Source: Monocercomonoides exilis
Lineage: Eukaryota > Preaxostyla > Oxymonadida > Polymastigidae
Reading direction: 5' to 3'
Assembly: GCA_001643675.2 (NCBI GenBank)
Contig: LSRY02000017.1
Location: forward strand, 930,001 to 994,000
Length of the DNA: 64,000 nt
How positions within the stretch are numbered: the stretch's first letter is position 1; every line of letters starts with the position of its first letter. Position numbers and translations under genes: made by a program. The notes beneath the pieces are model-generated. The model searched no databases and was not told where the DNA came from. It worked only from the letters and a program-made list of their open reading frames with translations. This document shows positions 49,501-60,100 of the stretch, in pieces.

Positions 49501-51671
49501 TCCATCTTTGAAGCGATGCCACGAACAGAACATTCAGAGGAAGAGAGCCAAAGGGGTGTGTACTGGTCATCATTGGGACGTTCGTTGAATTTTTGAATCT
49601 GAATAGTTTTTTCTATTTTGCTATATTGATCAGTCTTAATGATCTTTTTGTGTTTTTCTATGAAAGCTTCTTTCAAATTCTGAAACATTCTTTTCTTTTT
49701 CATAACAAGTTCATTCTTTTCTTCATTATCACCCAGTCGATTTTGCAGAGTACCATCTCCTCTTTTCAGTGAAATAACATCAATCACTCCATTTTTGTCG
49801 CATTCGATATTTTTGCGCCAGGACGGGAATTGTGTCATCAGCAGAAGCGAATCTGAGTTGTATGCATTTTCATTTTGATTTGAAATCTCATTTCTCGATG
49901 ATTCATTATGCTCAGCTTTGCGCAAAGTCTTATGTGCAGCAGAACGCTGCAAGAACTGTGCAGAAGCTGCAGACAAGCTGTTATTCACAAACATGCACCT
50001 GTCCAACGAGACAGAAGCTCCGCTGACAGACAGCCCGCCAATTGTTGACCGAATAAACTCAACATCCTTCAGATGGATAGAAGCAGACATTGAGGGAGAT
50101 GATGATAATGATGAGATGTGAACAAGAGAAGAGTTCCAGCCGCAGAGTGAGGTTGGTATATGTGTGGGTGAAAGAGTATTTGAGTGCTTCTTTTTGAATG
50201 GGGTTGACTGAAAGGAAGACTTTGAAGAATGAAGAGGAGTAAAAGAAGAAGAAGGAGGAAGATTTGCTGAATCTGAAGTAATGGCATTTTTTGTATTCTT
50301 TAAAGATACATACACTTCAGCTGCTTGATCAATATCTCCAATAAATCTGCAGTATTCAACCTCGCCATTGCAATTTGAAAGAGAAAGAACGCTTCCTTGT
50401 CTCAGCAGAGGAGTAGACGATAAAAGCTTTGAAGGAAAAAAATCTGACGGTAAGTTCACGCGTAGCGAAGGAGATTGCATTTCTTGTGACAGTTGAGGAA
50501 TCAAAGAAGAAGAAGAAGAAGAATACAATGAAGTTCCTTCAGACGTGAGGAAAGGCGAGATAAAGCAGTGATCAAACGAACAGTTGAAGAGGTGAATGAA
50601 ATGTGGCAGATCAGACAATGAAGCAAATGATGGATTAACATTTCCTGCATTTGTAACATTCACACACTGGATTGATTCAAACATGCAGGTTGATTGCTTA
50701 TTTTCATGTATTTCTGAAAAATCGTCTGATACAGCGGAAGAAGGATGGATGTCAAAGTCAATAAAACTATCTTCTTCAAAACAAAGATCAGTGAAACAGC
50801 ATAATCTGAATGCCACATTATCTTCAGTTGCAATTGAAAATGCACATGTAGAAAAACTTATGGAGTCAATAACAATTTCTTTTGCTTCCAAAGTTCCAGA
50901 CGCAACAGAACATATAGAAAATGAAAGTAATGGCCATTGTTCATTTCTATATGCGCTAGGATTTGTTAAATGAAGACCTGATTCCTTTAAACTATCCAAA
51001 GAAGATTGTGACGAACTCAAAGATTTAGCTGCCAATGAAGTTGATACACCGATTGTAACACCATTAATAATTAATTCATTTCCAGAAGAATGTATCACTG
51101 ATTTGTGAGGCAAAGATAATGGCAGTATCATTGATAAATTTTGAAGTTTGAATGAACTCTCCGATTGAAGAAGGCCATAGTTATTAATACTAACTTGCAA
51201 ATTGATGTTTTCAGGAACTTTCATCGTAGTTTTCACAACAGAAGAATCATTGCCGCTTATTATGGACTGACTAACGCTTGCTTCAGTTGTAACTAAAACA
51301 CTTCTATTTACAAAAAAATGTGTAGTACCTTCTTGAGAACGTCTATAAAGCGCATCTTCAAGCGTATGGCATGGAGTAGATTCTGTAATACAGTCGTTTG
51401 ATGCTTCTCGGATGGCATCGCTATCAATAAAAACATATGAAGAATAGCTATCAAAATTTGATTTTTCTTCATTAAATTTTGAATTGTCCAAAGGAATAGC
51501 ATCATTAATGGTCTCCGAAAAAATGATTTGCTCTATTTTATTTGGATTCATTTTTTGTTTCGGATTATATAGTTCTGAATCGTCAAATTTGTAAAATTCA
51601 TCTGTATGGCTTAATGAAAAATGAAAAATGCAAAACAAAGCTAAAAGCAACGCATCCTTATTTATGCACAT
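46584..51671 (-). CDS. Single-pass surface receptor with beta-helix-like ectodomain and acidic cytoplasmic tail
   Basis: A single exon encodes 1695 aa. It opens with a signal peptide (LLLALFCIFHFSLS, residues 8-21). The ectodomain of about 1000 residues has the irregular strand-turn texture of parallel beta-helices: a DCITESTPCHTLEDAL entry motif, then segments such as IHLKDVEFIRSTIGGLSVSG and VSLDRCMFVNNS, and many Asn-x-Ser/Thr glycosylation sites. One membrane helix (ASVIALVVVSFVLLVVCIIL, about residue 1036-1055) is followed by basic residues, then about 630 residues of cytoplasmic tail with Asp/Glu runs, a 10-Lys run and one better-ordered patch (AILSRRLPITALNKAYEVM). Large families of such receptors occur in oxymonads and parabasalids; ligand binding or adhesion is inferred. 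No enzyme domain is present in the tail. Confidence 0.75.
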   Translation of the reverse strand: MCINKDALLLALFCIFHFSLSHTDEFYKFDDSELYNPKQKMNPNKIEQIIFSETINDAIPLDNSKFNEEKSNFDSYSSYVFIDSDAIREASNDCITESTPCHTLEDALYRRSQEGTTHFFVNRSVLVTTEASVSQSIISGNDSSVVKTTMKVPENINLQVSINNYGLLQSESSFKLQNLSMILPLSLPHKSVIHSSGNELIINGVTIGVSTSLAAKSLSSSQSSLDSLKESGLHLTNPSAYRNEQWPLLSFSICSVASGTLEAKEIVIDSISFSTCAFSIATEDNVAFRLCCFTDLCFEEDSFIDFDIHPSSAVSDDFSEIHENKQSTCMFESIQCVNVTNAGNVNPSFASLSDLPHFIHLFNCSFDHCFISPFLTSEGTSLYSSSSSSLIPQLSQEMQSPSLRVNLPSDFFPSKLLSSTPLLRQGSVLSLSNCNGEVEYCRFIGDIDQAAEVYVSLKNTKNAITSDSANLPPSSSFTPLHSSKSSFQSTPFKKKHSNTLSPTHIPTSLCGWNSSLVHISSLSSSPSMSASIHLKDVEFIRSTIGGLSVSGASVSLDRCMFVNNSLSAASAQFLQRSAAHKTLRKAEHNESSRNEISNQNENAYNSDSLLLMTQFPSWRKNIECDKNGVIDVISLKRGDGTLQNRLGDNEEKNELVMKKKRMFQNLKEAFIEKHKKIIKTDQYSKIEKTIQIQKFNERPNDDQYTPLWLSSSECSVRGIASKMDSPFAVPVLYEVTWVEKERGDIVWEDDGADRIIHELTFTGSLLIPCNISFQIISSCPVRAIRRKEMMDSLRSKPGKSGESDSSEQQNKNDMHSSSFSSSFSFNPILDKATISNSSLLNSKGAYLGQAKEEKQINLISNEKIDPFADIVTITDYNFSSIENETSAKGIIRTIHLNDALDEEVVYLRVLYFTGSVKEEEAKEGKGNEIRNENKMNNADEQQHIFQKINCSSFDSTSLCTSISSLYTSHYYYSSSSDQFNTNTSSSLGISSSSFSSQQSTDFPLSDSFRSLPLILLKNATFPADITRPTLPPLPTPISASVIALVVVSFVLLVVCIILFVCFIKKCRRMMRKKKREKEKNQMQKAFLAQSDAMDDASDRRTDRRCEEEEEEEREGEGGEDKEEGKDEGKKIKSEKKKESLLTHETEGHSTSMRNVHLIELEEIEENENQRQSKNEEQNTCESRPSEEVGFDSQSVQPETSESCNNDDDNDNDNSDDDDYDDDDDSDSLYSYFSESEESSDEEEAENELSDGKVEEKYLRQAILSRRLPITALNKAYEVMADETLSMEQNDDSSQKKKKKKKKKRRKQVSVGTSMRPELVSVAVSPIPIQEAEEENSNISQQESGALDPASVKRLALVLVLLKRRHKAISQRIREKEEERRKRTQRKLMRAKQRLLMINQAKKAEEEVKEEEKEGKISDADEDEEDEDSEDENEGRGEGEGDEISNQLFDDWMKDILGMELSEKIDQIANDHNSREKDDVSLADPLLSKPTTSDEEPNFTETKSPLLFNQIWLPSDSDVPGSTTDASISVSSSRASSSQSPLPSHWLDDILMMNDADSIRLSDEDALVSGKVDNEEEELIDIFDILNEGGKKSKADKFLRERKKKDFAIDTEKKEKPDATISESDGERRHSQDNLLNSVLLMDSAREHEEGTYLAFIEKSTDENVTGNENENENSDKINDWLHTLVGADLIIGSEN

Positions 51672-51797
51672 ATGTTTTACATAATATTAACGTGTAAAAA
51701 TGGTTACAACACCAAGTGGACAAAAAAATTCTGGATTGATCTTTAAAACATAAATATTGGTTAACATTCGAAATTCAATTTTCAATTACAAATCAGA
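51672..51797. promoter_or_regulatory. Short divergent upstream region
   Basis: Only 126 bp separates the start codons of the beta-helix receptor gene (-) and the next gene (+), so their promoters must overlap or abut. No motif was identified. Confidence 0.35.
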
Positions 51798-53794
51798 ATG
51801 AGTGACGACGAAAGTGATTATGATGATGATGGATCCAATGATGATGAAGGATCGAACGAGGAAGAAGGAGATTACGGAGAAATGGAAGAAGATGAATTGC
51901 GCGAGGAAAAGTTATTCAATGAATTAAAAGCTGATTTGTATGAACTAACGCGCTTATACATTTAATTTTGAGAAATTGTTTTTTAGGACAAGAAAGTTTG
52001 ACAATAAAGCAAAGACAGAACAATTTGGAGCACCACCTGCTGGTTTTGATTTCAGCGTACTTCAAGAAAGAGAAGAAAATGGCCTTAGACTTGGAACTTT
52101 TCTTAAACCTCGTGTTAGCAGAACTCACTTTGGAATTGGGTTCCAAGATCTCGGTTGGAACTTTTATGATAACGAGGTTCAATCAACACCTTCTCGTTTA
52201 ATAAAATTTGTTTTTAAGAAAGCAGAGCACATACCTCAACCAAGTTTGCAATTTTCAATGAAAAAATAAGTGAATTTTTATATACAAATTTATTGCATAT
52301 TTGATTTTTTAAGATGGTTATGAAGTTCATTCGCATGTTCTTCGATATGCTCTTTTTGATTCTTCTGTTCTTGGAACATCTGCCGGAAGAGAAAGAGCAG
52401 TTGTCAGTCCTGTTTTCACAATCATTTCCCCAATAACAGACAGAAAAGATGTCTGGGAATTTCCTCATTATAAGGATTTATTCCATTCAAATAATCCAGC
52501 AAATCTTCGAATCCAGCAACAATCAAATGTTTTGAAACTGTACGTAGAACTTGGGGTAAACGTTGTTAGAACTGGCTCTGTTGCTACATCTTCTTCTTCT
52601 TCAACAACATCATACACATCAACCGGCGATCCAGCTGTTGCCAATAAAGCAATCCATTGCCTCTCAAGTGGATGGTGCTTGATTGATCTTGATGATTCGT
52701 GGCCGTGGTACAAAGAAGACTCTGGTGCACCTGCACCACCAGGTGCAGTGCCCAGCACTTCAGCGATGGCAGGCTCAGGGGACCCAGCGTCTGCAGGTGT
52801 TACAGGTGCTGGATCTTCCTCAGCCACTCCATCGAGTTCAAGCGCAGCTGGAACAAGTGGAATGTCGACAGGAGCAAGCAGAGGAAGTATGGTGAAGACT
52901 ATTTCGCTGCCTGTTTACACGCCAAGACCGATGCCTTCAAAGAGCAAAGCGCTGCCAGACAAGATATATGCAGGAGAGATGAAGATCACACTGAATGGAG
53001 GAAGTGTGTTTAACAAGCAGCCTCTTGTTGGAGACACTGGAAAAGAGAAGATTCGCGAGGACTCCAAAGTTAAGCCAACGCTGACTGTGTTGGTGAAAGA
53101 CCCGCGTGCAGCCACAAAGAAACGGAATGAATGCTTCCCGGCAACAATCTTATATCCACGGCAGTTTCAGCCTGCTTTGCTTACGTACAGAAGGCTGCTT
53201 GCTCGAAGATTGTGCAAAATTGATGAGCCGAAGAATGCACTGCTTTCGTCCCCAACGGAGCCGCTGACGTTCAAAGCAGACAGCGAAGACTACATCTTTA
53301 AGATATTCCCGACTATTGCTGACTCGACGCTGGTGATGGCAGTGTTTACACGTCGCTGGACACAAATCTACAAAAAGGACATGACAGACGACGAAAGGAA
53401 GAATTGGGATTCTATTGCGACGAAGTTCAAAGAGCTGACGACTCAGATATGGCCCTTGGTCCATTTGTACTCAGCTCAACTGCCTCTGGTGCCTCCAATT
53501 GTTCCTGCTTTGCCGTCGATATGCCCACACACAGCATATCCAATGACTGAAAAGACAGCCAATGCTCTGTTTGATGCACTGCTGGACTGCGCCACGATTC
53601 CGCCAGCAGACTTTCTCTGTGGAAGGATCCCTGCAGGCACTGTGCTGTCTTCTGTGAAGGCAGCGGCGTCTTCGTCTTCTTCTTCATCTGCCCCAGCTGC
53701 CACTTCTGGACAAGCTGAGTCACATGTTTTGTTTAAGCCGTTTCGCGCAAGTGAATTAAGGCTCAACTTTGCTGAGGGTTTCCTTCCTTCGTAA
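51798..53794 (+). CDS. Conserved-looking protein of unknown family, acidic N-terminus
   Basis: Three exons (51798-51937, 51987-52243, 52314-53794) give 625 aa; phases agree and donors are GTATGA and GTTTGC. The first 45 residues are Asp/Glu-rich. Then comes a well-ordered block with balanced composition (GAPPAGFDFSVLQ, RLGTFLKPRVSRTHFGIGF, and after the second intron YEVHSHVLRYALFDSSVLG and FTIISPITDRKDVWEFPHY). A Gly/Ala/Ser/Pro-rich spacer (52710-52880) precedes a second ordered block (KPTLTVLVKDPR, FPATILYPRQFQPALLTYRR, IFPTIADSTLVMAVFTRRW). No membrane segment or signal peptide is present. The beta-strand-rich look would suit a binding or scaffold protein. The start sits only 126 bp from the divergent neighbour and is the first ATG. 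I could not assign a family. Confidence 0.72.
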
Positions 53795-54690
53795 AGTTCT
53801 TTGAGTCAAGCTGTTTTATTACTTTTCAATGTTAACTCCATCACCTCTTTTTCTTGCTGGGTACTGTCATGTGCTGTGTGCTGAAACAAGTTTTAGCGCA
53901 TTTCTTTCACTGAAGCATAAACTTGCAAACACCTTCAATTCATTTGAAGTTAAACCTTATTTTTATTTTTATTTTATTATTTTATCCTAAACATGTCACA
54001 CTCTTTTACGAGCACTTTATTCTCTTGTTCAGAATCAAATGCATTTGCATTGAAATATACGTTTAAAAATAAAGAATCACTTTTGTAAACAACATAAAGG
54101 ATTACAAAAATGAAAAAAGTATGCTAATATACAGTATGAAAAGATGAAATTTATTTTTAAATGAAGAAAATTTGACTGCTATTTGAAAACGAAAGTTATA
54201 GGGTCATTCTTTAATCCAAAAAACGAAAATAATTCGATGATCTTTTATATCAACAAGTTTTGAGCATTCTGAATTATTTTATAAAATGAACTTATTATTT
54301 TTTATGTTAGACTTATTCAGAAAATGGAACTCTGAAACGTTTTATCAAAAAAAATTATTTTTCTAAATCATTTTATAATAAGAAATTCGATCATTAAAGA
54401 ATTGTTTGTTTATTTTCATATTTTTGCTGTTTTATTGATGTTGAACAACGCTAATATTTTATTTGATAGCCTTAATTTTATAGTTGGGATTCTATAAAAA
54501 TAATTGTATGTTTTATTTGTTTGTGAAATATCATTTATTGAATTTTTAAAGCTTATTTCTATTGAAAATTTGCTATTTAACAAAGTGCAGATATTTAATC
54601 GCAACATATTTTATCAAACGCCTTGCAGACGTTTTATGCAATTGCCATTGGCATACATTAAGTAAAGTTGATATTTCTTTTGAGGTAACT
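53795..54690. other. Intergenic gap, no gene seen
   Basis: About 900 bp of AT-rich sequence between two genes on the same strand. The frame of the next gene is open upstream of its first ATG to about 54562 but contains no other ATG, so a small upstream exon is possible but unsupported. Confidence 0.5.
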
Positions 54691-56728
54691 ATGCACTCAA
54701 AACACGTTGTTGAATATAACCATCCTTATCAATATTCGCACTCAACAAGTTATCCATACAACATTATTAATTTATCTCAAAATTCTTCAAATGTTACTCA
54801 CACGCAACAAAATAATTTCTTTTCATCATTAACTTCTGAATCTTCTGCACCATATTCATTCGATTTCAATTCACATTTGCCTCATGGAAAAGTTCAGCAA
54901 AAGTCTGCAGCAGCTCCTTTTTATTTCAACCACTTCGCTGAAGCAATGCCATATCCTTCAACATCAACTCAAAGCGAATTTCATTCATCTGAAGGATATA
55001 ACTTTCATCAAATTAAATCCTTGAAGGCATTAAATAATTCAAACATTTTTGAAGCCAAAATATTATTAGAGAGACCTTCTAATCGCAGTTTTATGCGCTT
55101 CGTTCCTTCTTCAGATTTTACACGTTGTTATTTTATGAATGAAAAAAAGCCTGAAAATACGGAAACCACCGAAGGAGAAGAAGAAACAACGCTCTTTTCG
55201 ATAGATGCTGGAAAACAGCAAAGCAAAGAAGAAAAATTGATTCATGAAGCAGATCAAGAGAGTTCAATAATCCGTTTTAATTGGAAAATTCGCGATATGT
55301 TGGAGTATAAGAAAGACGTTTACATGGCAAGTCAATCATCAAGAGAACAAGAGCAAAAAGCAGATTTGATAGACGAGGAAGATGGGGAAAACGAAGAGAG
55401 AAAGAGGAGGATTATTCGATCACAGCTGATGGATGAACGGATCTTCAGGCAAAGATATGGATATTGGATCACGAAAGAAGATTTTGTGGATGTGGAAGGC
55501 AAAATTCTTTGGGAAGAGGAAGAAAAAGCGATGAGACAGAAAGAAGAGGCAAAAGAGACAAAAAGAGCAGAGAAGCGGGAAGCGAAAGGAAAGCAAGCGC
55601 TTACTCTGGAAGAACTGAAGAATCAGTTGAAAGATGCAGAAGAGTTGAAATTGAATGAAGACGCTCGTAATGAACTTCTCCAAGCCATTCGACAGAGACA
55701 AAAAGGTGACGGTTTGTTTCCTGATAAAAAAAGAAGTGTGAAAAACTGTGTTTTTTCTGTTAATGAGGAAGGGAAAATTTGCTATGAATTGATTGGGGAA
55801 GGCAGAAAGGCTAATCAACACACAAAGAAAGAAGGAAAAGAATTAACATACAAAAAAGAAAATGCAACAGATGAAGATGAAGACGTTACAGAATCTTCTC
55901 AAAACAGAATGAATAGAGAATTCACACAAGAAAAGCAAGAATCGAATGAAAAATATTCTTACAACTTGTCACAATTTGGTTTGACATCATTCAGAAGCCC
56001 AGAAACCTTAAGAGCAAAAACAACTTTATCAAGTCAGTCTTTAAGAATGAACAGCCATTTGCCGTATTTTCCATTGACGTCATCTTCAAGCAGTTATTCG
56101 GGTATATCTTCAATTCTTTATCTTTTTATTAAAATATGCTTATTTTATTGAATCGATTTGTTTATTCTTTCTCTTTCTTTTTTTAAAACTTTTTTTAAAC
56201 TTTTTTGAATGCATTTTAGAAAATCATCTATTTGATGATATGAAGGTTCAATCAAAAGATGGCTCTTTTCACGAAAAATTGAATTTATCACAGCAAAATT
56301 CCCTCCTCAGTTCGACTTTTATTGATGATCCATTTACAGAAGAAGTTTTGTTTAACAGCATTTCCTGTAGTAATACTTATGAAGCTGATTTTGATAAGCA
56401 AAAGACAAAACATTCTGCTTCTCTTCTGCCAATCAGCAACAACACCCAGAACGATTTAAAGAGTGAATACATGATATTGCCGTTGTGCTATGCACTTTCT
56501 GATCTTGTTACTTCGTCGGTGAAAGAGAAAATTAGAGAAACTTTGGAGAATAAAAAACGCTTTGATATTAAGAGAAAAATTGATGCGGCAAAGAATCGAC
56601 TCTTCAAAGCCAAAAGTTATGTCTCACAAATAATTGAAAAAAAGAGAGCTCTGCACGAGAAACGCATTGCAAACAGACAAAACGAAGTAGTTTTCACAAT
56701 GTACCAGAAACCTATCGATATTGCTTGA
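54691..56728 (+). CDS. Hypothetical protein with central charged coiled coil
   Basis: Exons 54691-56101 and 56220-56728 join over a 118-bp intron (GTATAT...TAG) to give 639 aa. The N-terminal 130 residues are Ser/Tyr/His/Asn-rich and look disordered. A more ordered segment begins near nt 55070 (FEAKILLERPSNRSFMRFVPSSDFTR), then FNWKIRDMLEYKKDVYM. A basic-acidic helix follows (55390-55700) with RQRYGYWITKEDFVDVEGK, which may be a small fold, then LTLEELKNQLKDAEELKLN. The exon-2 C-terminus (SVKEKIRETLENKKRFDIKR and on) is again coiled coil. No enzyme motif, membrane helix or signal peptide is visible and the family is not recognised. The start was taken at the first ATG; the frame extends upstream without another ATG. 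Confidence 0.68.
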
Positions 56729-57142
56729 GGCTATTTTGTATATTTTTAGAATTAGATATATTTAAGGTTGTGATATTAGCATTTCTTTTCTTTTGTTTCT
56801 TTCTATTTTTTAACAGGAAAAATATTTTAAAAGAATAGTTCAAAATTTGCTTGAAATACATACTACTGCAATTTACAACAAATTCTAATGAGAGAATGCT
56901 TCAAATATCACACATCACATTTTTGATGGGATCTTACCCAACACACTTTTAGTTTTGAAAATTAAAATTGACTTTAGAAAATCGTGTTGCCTGAAGATTA
57001 CTAAACCATTGCTGAATTTTCATAGCTTATTTATTTAAGAGTAAGTTAGAACTGCTAATTTTATTTATTACATGCTGAAAATCACAAAAGCAAGTTTTGG
57101 AAGATATCAAACGTTTTTACAATCTATAAAAAAATTATCGTG
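56729..57142. other. Intergenic gap upstream of the Fab1 gene
   Basis: An AT-rich gap of about 410 bp with no recognisable gene, holding the 3' UTR of one gene and the promoter of the next. Confidence 0.5.
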
Positions 57143-60100
57143 ATGGAGAGTGGTTTTTCGAATGTTGAAGAATTTTTTACAATTGTTTCTTTGCTTGATG
57201 AACAATTTTACAATCAATTTAAACAGAATATTGAAGACGTCCCATCTTATCTTAATTTTACTCTTCCAAACAAAATTTTAAGAACTTTGAACTTGATTAT
57301 ACCATGTGAAAATTCTCATCTTCATGGCCTTCAGCAATTGTTATTTCATACTCTTTTTCGTGAACATCTCTATCGGACGATTTTGTTTTTTGTAAAATAT
57401 GTCAACCTCAACGAAAAGTGGGCACTCATCATTTATAAGTGTGTTTTGGAAGCAAAGGATATTGAAGACAAGAATTTTAAAAATTATGAGCATCCGCTAT
57501 ATTCAAATCTATTTCAAGTTCGAACGTCAATGCTTCCACTAACTTTAGTGAGATTCTTTGACAAGCAGTGGAAGTTATGCGAAAGGGAATCATTTGTTAT
57601 CAAAGGACTAATTGTGCGCGGAAGATTGTTAACAAATGCAACAAAGTCCTCTGGAATTTCGCCACGTATTTTGCTGGTATCCTTTCCTCTGGATTCATCG
57701 TTGGCGCTTCAAGTTAAAGATTTACAATTTTCAAGCTTAATCACTCAAAGTGAAGATTCAAAGAACTCGCTAAACACATTCAAGCTAAAAGTTCAGTCAT
57801 TTTTCTCTCCATTCACAAAAAAAGAAAAATCATATCATCCAAAATCAGACTTGATGGATTTGGAAGAAACTATTCATCTTGAAGAACAGGGAAAAGACTT
57901 TGTATTAAAGCAAATTTTGAAGCTCAAAATTAACGTGATTGCTACAAATTCAAGTATTTGCATGAGTTTATGCGAGATATTGGAAAATAAAGGAATTTCC
58001 ATTGTAAAAATTGATAACAAAAAGGAAATGGAAAGACTTTCATATTGCCTAAATATTCCAATTGCATCTACATTTTCCGATTTGGAAGAGGGGCATGTTG
58101 CATGGTGCGACAGTTGGTCTATTCTTAGGCAAGATGATGAAACAACAAAAAAGGAAGTTGAAACAAAAAATGGAATTGAAAATGATACATCTGAATTTGT
58201 GCATGGAATATCTGCTGCTGATATACGGGCAACAGAAGAGAAGGAAGGGCTTTCAAACAACGAACTTTGCGATGAGTATTTTTATGATTACAGATTCAGA
58301 TGTATTAACAACATTGCTGACAATAAGACTTCAACTAAGCACATATTACAAAATGAAAAAAATCATTCAGAGGAAGCAAACTTATACAATGAATCAAAAT
58401 TCACTCTGTCAATTTCAGATTTTACAAACTCTTTTTCAAGCAATTCTCGAAGTCAATTTTTTCCTCCTCAACATTTTCATCAGCCATCTTGCCTTTCTTC
58501 AACATTGCATAGCGAGATTTATTTAAGTCTTTTGTCTCGACTTGTTCCATTTTCTGGAGCAAATCTAACACGTTCGATCAACCGAATTTCACAAAGCATT
58601 GCAGTTGGGAATTTTTCATCATCAGCAACTTCTCAATTACACTGTATTTCTTCTGCGAAAAGTGCACCCTCATTTCTTGCATCATTCTCTCATGCTGAAC
58701 AAACCCCTGATGACTCTTCATTTCCACTTAAAAATCGAACGAAAGAAGATAGTCGTTCTCTTCAAGGGACATCGCCTCATTCTTCATCTTGTTTTCCTTC
58801 TGATTACTTCCCTGTTAAAAGCTATCCTCAATCTTTTGTGTTCTTTTCAACAAAGTCATTCCCAAGAATTTCAACAATTGTTTTGCAAGATCCGTCTACC
58901 ACACAATCTTCTGATCCGTCCAGTTCTCCATCATCTTCTGCTTCTGATTCTGCTTTTTCATCAACTTTAACTTCTCATGAATCATCACATAATGAACTTC
59001 TTATTGCGGCTCGAATAACTTCGTTTGCTTTGTCTTTCTGTCAAACACTTGATTATCTGGAATTGTGTTCTCAGACGCTTTCACTGGATCCTTCTTCCTT
59101 TGTTGCTATCGATGAAATGAATGAAAAAACGCAAGCATCTTTTAACACATCGAATGCAAATAAGGCGAGCAATCACGAAAAAGATGATATAAAATGGAGA
59201 TTTTTGCAACTGATGACTCGATCTTCACACAGGGTGATTGATCTTTATCTTATTTATCAGTTATCGCTGCATTTGAACACATTCAGATCTCTTCTTTCTC
59301 CTCTTTTGAATTCTCTTTCAGATATGTGGTTTTTCTTAAAGATAGGCGAACAAACTACTTCTGATTGCGAAGAAGCAAAAGTAATGTTGCCTGAGTCAGT
59401 TCGGTTAACTCCTGGTTTTCTGTTAAGTTCCAGTTCATTGATCCCCATGCCTTCTATTTCGCCTTTGAATAAAGAAGGATTATCATTTATTTCACCATCA
59501 TCTTCAGTGGTAGCATCAACAACTAATTCTTTTGGTTATTTCGATCGTTTTCCTTCTCCTTCTCCTCCTTTTTGTTCTCCGATTTCTGTATCACCTTTTC
59601 CTTCGTCTCTTTCACTTCCCGTTTATTCACTGTTATCTTCTGGTTTCTTATCTCTTTCATCACTTCCTGCTTGGCTTCGACTAAATGTTGCTATGACTTT
59701 ATTTCATATAAAACAAGTAGTCACTTTGCTGAAGAACAGATTTTTGCACAGAAAAGAAAGTGAAAGAAAGGAAACCAATGAAAAGTCCAAAGGAAGAGAA
59801 GATATTCATTGGCTGAAACAAATCATCATTGACTCACAGAAATATTCATACGGATTCTTTCAACAGAAACAACACAAAAAGAATTGGAATAAAAGAGTTA
59901 ATAAAGAAACAATCCACTCATCGAGTTATCTGCAAGCCCAACCTACAAACACATATAATTTCAATTCAAAAGAGACTGCATCTTCTGTTGGAGATAATTT
60001 TGCATCAAATCTTGTTAATTCTACTGATTTGAAATCTCAGGTTCATAGTCTGTTGTTCCCTCTTTTACCAAATCAGACCATTTGTGTTTCTTCGGAGCAT

